From: Hydrogenophaga sp. | GTDB taxonomy: Bacteria > Pseudomonadota > Gammaproteobacteria > Burkholderiales > Burkholderiaceae_C | Length of the DNA stretch: 7,826 nt | Assembly (NCBI GenBank): GCA_011390855.1 | Contig: JAABRN010000521.1 | Location: forward strand, 1-7,826 | Reading direction: 5' to 3' | Shown: one piece after another, positions 5,831 through 7,826 of the stretch | How positions within the stretch are numbered: position 1 is the first letter of the stretch | How the letters are laid out: the number at the start of each line of letters is the position of its first letter | The notes under the pieces: generated by a model | What the model was told of the DNA's origin: nothing | Databases searched by the model: none | Seen by the model: only the letters and a program-made list of their open reading frames with translations | Translations under genes and position numbers: made by a program

Positions 5831-7330
5831 GTGCAGCAATTGCGACACAAAGACCTGACCGCGCGTTCCGCGCTTGAACTTCGCCGCCTCATTGGTCGGC
5901 GCGAAATCTCCCCCGTCGAGCTGATGAAGGCGTGCATCGATCGCATCGAGGCGCTGAACCCCGGCGTCAACGCCATTGCCGCCACCGACTTTGACCGTGC
6001 GCTGGCTCAAGCCCGCGAGGCAGAAGCAAAGGTGATGCGTGGCGAGCCGCTGCCGCTGTTGCATGGCCTGCCCATCGGGGTCAAGGACCTGCAACACACC
6101 GCCGGCCTGCTCACCACCTGTGGCAACGTGGGCCTGCGCGGCCACGTGCCCACCGAGGACACAGCGCTCGTCGCGCGCCTGCGCCAAGCCGGTGCCATCG
6201 TCACCGCGAAGACCAACGTGCCTGACATGGGCGCCGGTGGGAACACGCGCAACCCGGTGTGGGGCGCCACCGGCAACCCGTTTGACAACCAGCTCAATGC
6301 TGGCGGCTCGTCGGGCGGCTCGGCCGCCGCGCTGGCCACCGACATGCTGCCGCTGTGCACGGGATCCGACACCGGCGGCTCGCTGCGCATCCCGGCGTCG
6401 CTGTGTGGGGTGGTGGGTCTGCGCCCCAGCCCCGGACTGATCGCCAACAACCACCGTGCGCTGGGCTGGTCTGCCCTGTCGGTGCTGGGGCCAATGGCCC
6501 GCAGCGTGCAGGACACCGCTTTTTTCATGGCCGCCAGCGTGGGCTCGCATCCCGATGACCCCATCAGCCGTGACGTGTGGGGCGATGCCTACTGGCCCCT
6601 GCCCGAAGTGGATATGTCCACACTGCGCATTGGCGTGGTCGAAGACTTTGGCGTGTGCGCAGTCGAGCCCGATATCCGCAAGACCTTCCGTGACCGTGTG
6701 AAGCGCTTGTCTTCACAGGTACACAGCTGCGAAACCATCGATCTTGGCCTCACGCAGGACGCGCACCGAGCGTTTGACATCCTGCGTGCGGAGGCCTTTC
6801 TGGCCGCGTACGGCGAAACCTACCAGACGGCGCCAGAAACGCTCGGCCCCAACGTGGTGGCCAACGTGGAAATGGCGGCCAGCTTCACCATGGCCGACCT
6901 CGCCTGGGCGCACCTGGAGCAGACCCGCATCGCCCGCTGCTTTGCGCACGCCCTGTCGCGCTGCGACCTGATCGTGGCGCCCGTCACGCCGATGTCTCCA
7001 TTCCCCTGGACCCAGCTGTATGCGGAGCGTGTGGACGGTCAAACCATGCGCAACTATTACGAGTGGCTGTCACTGACCTACGTGGTCACGATGGCCACCA
7101 ACCCATCAATTTCGCTGCCCTGCGGAGTGGATTCGCGAGGCATGCCGTTTGGCCTGCAGGTGATTGGCCCCTTGCGCGGCGATGCGGCGCTGCTGGCTGC
7201 TGCGCAGGCCATGGAGCAGGCCTTCCAGGCCGATGCCGCCACGCGCCGGCCACGCCCAGGCATCGAAACCCTGCTCAAGGCGAACCCGGCGCTCACCCGG
7301 ATGGTTACCGACCCCCCCCTGCGCCGCTGA
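5831..7330 (+). CDS. Amidase signature (AS) family hydrolase
   Basis: A 499-residue cytoplasmic hydrolase of the amidase signature family. The Lys-cisSer-Ser triad is visible as K85 (PIGVKD), S160 (GGSSGGS) and S184 (GSDTGGSLRIPA). The spacings of 75 and 24 residues match GatA and malonamidase E2, so it should be catalytically competent. The N-terminal segment (SALELRRLIGRREISPVEL) and the C-terminal FGLQVIGP followed by a helix (LLAAAQAMEQAF) are also typical. Substrate is not evident. It is not likely to be GatA, since no gatB or gatC lies beside it. The first usable start is GTG at 5831. There is no clear Shine-Dalgarno, and the frame is open upstream to a stop at 5747 without ATG, GTG or TTG, so the exact N-terminus is uncertain. 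A short GCCGC-TGAC-GCGGC hairpin spans the stop codon (7323-7336) without a T-tract. Confidence 0.9.
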   Translation: MQQLRHKDLTARSALELRRLIGRREISPVELMKACIDRIEALNPGVNAIAATDFDRALAQAREAEAKVMRGEPLPLLHGLPIGVKDLQHTAGLLTTCGNVGLRGHVPTEDTALVARLRQAGAIVTAKTNVPDMGAGGNTRNPVWGATGNPFDNQLNAGGSSGGSAAALATDMLPLCTGSDTGGSLRIPASLCGVVGLRPSPGLIANNHRALGWSALSVLGPMARSVQDTAFFMAASVGSHPDDPISRDVWGDAYWPLPEVDMSTLRIGVVEDFGVCAVEPDIRKTFRDRVKRLSSQVHSCETIDLGLTQDAHRAFDILRAEAFLAAYGETYQTAPETLGPNVVANVEMAASFTMADLAWAHLEQTRIARCFAHALSRCDLIVAPVTPMSPFPWTQLYAERVDGQTMRNYYEWLSLTYVVTMATNPSISLPCGVDSRGMPFGLQVIGPLRGDAALLAAAQAMEQAFQADAATRRPRPGIETLLKANPALTRMVTDPPLRR

Positions 7331-7389
7331 CGCGGCTTCCCCCCTTGTATCCTTACCAGGTCGATGTTCAGGACACGTTCATGGGAAGT

Positions 7390-7504
7390 TGTCCACAGCC
7401 TGCTACCCCCTTGGAAGCCTCGCATTCCGAAAGAGAGCAGATGGCGTGGACAGCCGACCTTTGCAAGTAGCCCGAACAGTTGCTGGTTGGCAATGCACTG
7501 TGTT
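7390..7504 (+). ncRNA. Candidate bridge RNA region of the IS110 element
   Basis: The leader upstream of the transposase folds into two hairpins. The first (7390-7452) has TGTCCAC (7390-7396) pairing with GTGGACA (7446-7452), then GCC (7398-7400) with GGC (7443-7445), TGCT (7401-7404) with AGCA (7436-7439), an asymmetric internal loop, and GGAA (7413-7416) with TTCC (7425-7428) around the loop GCCTCGCA. The second (about 7475-7504) has ACAG (7476-7479) with CTGT (7498-7501) and TTGC (7480-7483) with GCAA (7490-7493). Stem-loops with internal loops in this position are how IS110-group elements encode the RNA that pairs with target and donor DNA. The pairing is seen in the sequence; the bridge-RNA role is inference, and the RNA's ends are approximate. 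Confidence 0.4.
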
Positions 7505-7537
7505 TGCGCTCAGGCATTGAACTCGTATTTTTGCAAG
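7460..7537 (+). repeat. Direct repeat TTTGCAAG in the IS leader
   Basis: TTTGCAAG occurs at 7460-7467 and 7530-7537, 70 bp apart, flanking the second hairpin. Its core TTGCAA is self-complementary. The second copy runs into the ribosome binding site of the transposase. It may be chance or a protein- or RNA-binding element. Confidence 0.4.
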
Positions 7538-7541
7538 GAGG
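7535..7541 (+). promoter_or_regulatory. Strong Shine-Dalgarno of the transposase
   Basis: AAGGAGG lies 4 nt before the ATG at 7546. It is the best ribosome binding site in the window and fixes the transposase start. Confidence 0.8.
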
Positions 7542-7545
7542 GGCA

Positions 7546-7826
7546 ATGGCAAAAGAATCTTGTGAAGCGGTGTACGTGGGCATCGACGTATCAAAGGGCA
7601 GCCTGGAAGTGGCCTTGACAGACAAGGGCGCCAGCGTGCGCTTTGACAACGACGATCAAGGCATCCAGGAATTGCTGGAGCACTTGAGAGGGCACGAAGT
7701 GGCGGTTGTACTGCTGGAGGCCACGGGCGGCTTGGAGAGGCGCTGCGCGCAGGCGCTGTGCCTTGCGGGCCTGAGCGTGGTGGTTGCCAACCCCCGGCAA
7801 GCGCATGAGTTTGCCAAGTCGATGGG
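7546..7826 (+). CDS. IS110-family DEDD transposase, N-terminal part (cut by window edge)
   Basis: The first 93 codons of a transposase, open to the window edge. The RuvC-like DEDD domain begins with VYVGIDVSKGSLEVAL, where D14 is the first catalytic acid. The second acid, E58, lies in VVLLEATGGLE, followed by the family motif VVVANPRQAHEFAKSMG. The two later catalytic acidic residues and the C-terminal Tnp_IS110 domain with its serine lie outside. These enzymes cut and rejoin DNA guided by an element-encoded RNA in the members that have been studied. The frame is intact as far as seen, but activity of the whole element cannot be judged. Whether it belongs to the IS110 or the IS1111 subgroup cannot be decided without both ends. 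Confidence 0.93.
   Translation, partial: MAKESCEAVYVGIDVSKGSLEVALTDKGASVRFDNDDQGIQELLEHLRGHEVAVVLLEATGGLERRCAQALCLAGLSVVVANPRQAHEFAKSM

Larger units (their letters stand above)
7331..7826 (+). mobile_element. IS110-family insertion sequence, left part (right end outside window)
   Basis: Starting between the amidase stop and the transposase gene, the window enters an IS110-family element, identified by the DEDD transposase at 7546. The exact left terminus is not visible. IS110 elements usually lack obvious terminal inverted repeats and target duplications, and the other end is missing. The stated left edge is therefore only the outer limit (the end of the amidase gene). About 215 bp of structured noncoding DNA precede the transposase. 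Confidence 0.65.

Noticed and set aside
7389..7397. TTGTCCACA resembles a DnaA box
   Set aside because: It is a single copy, without neighbouring boxes, an AT-rich unwinding region or replication genes, and is better explained as an arm of the IS leader hairpin.
7164..7520. Plus-strand frames spanning the amidase end and the IS leader
   Set aside because: They are out of frame with both recognised genes, have no ribosome binding site and are Arg/Ser/Pro-rich as expected for shifted frames.

Overview
This window looks like a chromosomal segment of a high-GC betaproteobacterium. Codon use, the divergent tct layout and the protein flavour suggest Burkholderiales, perhaps a Comamonadaceae such as Hydrogenophaga. 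That placement is inference; nothing here (no rRNA or marker gene) fixes the genus.

Left part (1-4907): a complete tripartite tricarboxylate transporter (TTT) locus with its own two-component system. On the minus strand, a response regulator (tctD-like) and a sensor kinase (tctE-like, cut by the left edge) overlap by an ATGA junction. About 200 bp of divergent regulatory DNA separates them from a plus-strand tctC-tctB-tctA operon: periplasmic receptor, small membrane subunit, large membrane permease. The operon ends in a strong intrinsic terminator at 4859-4907. The expected circuit is that the kinase senses a tricarboxylate (citrate-like) ligand outside the membrane, TctD is phosphorylated, TctD activates tctCBA, and TctC delivers substrate to TctAB. 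The intergenic DNA carries a GACAG repeat at 11-bp spacing, the geometry preferred by OmpR-family regulators, and a separate perfect CTAGGG/CCCTAG hairpin.

Middle (5048-7330): a yqhA-type UPF0114 four-helix membrane protein, then a 267-bp gap dense in palindromes (a possible dispersed intergenic repeat), then an amidase-signature enzyme with an intact Lys-Ser-Ser triad that apparently starts at GTG.

Right end (about 7331-7826): the left part of an IS110-family insertion sequence. The first 93 codons of its DEDD transposase are present, preceded by a strong Shine-Dalgarno and about 215 bp of noncoding DNA. That leader can fold into a long interrupted hairpin (7390-7452) and a second hairpin (about 7475-7504). 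This is the place where IS110-group elements encode a bridge RNA that pairs with target and donor DNA, and it is the most interesting feature of the window. The right end of the element lies outside, so its termini cannot be tested here.
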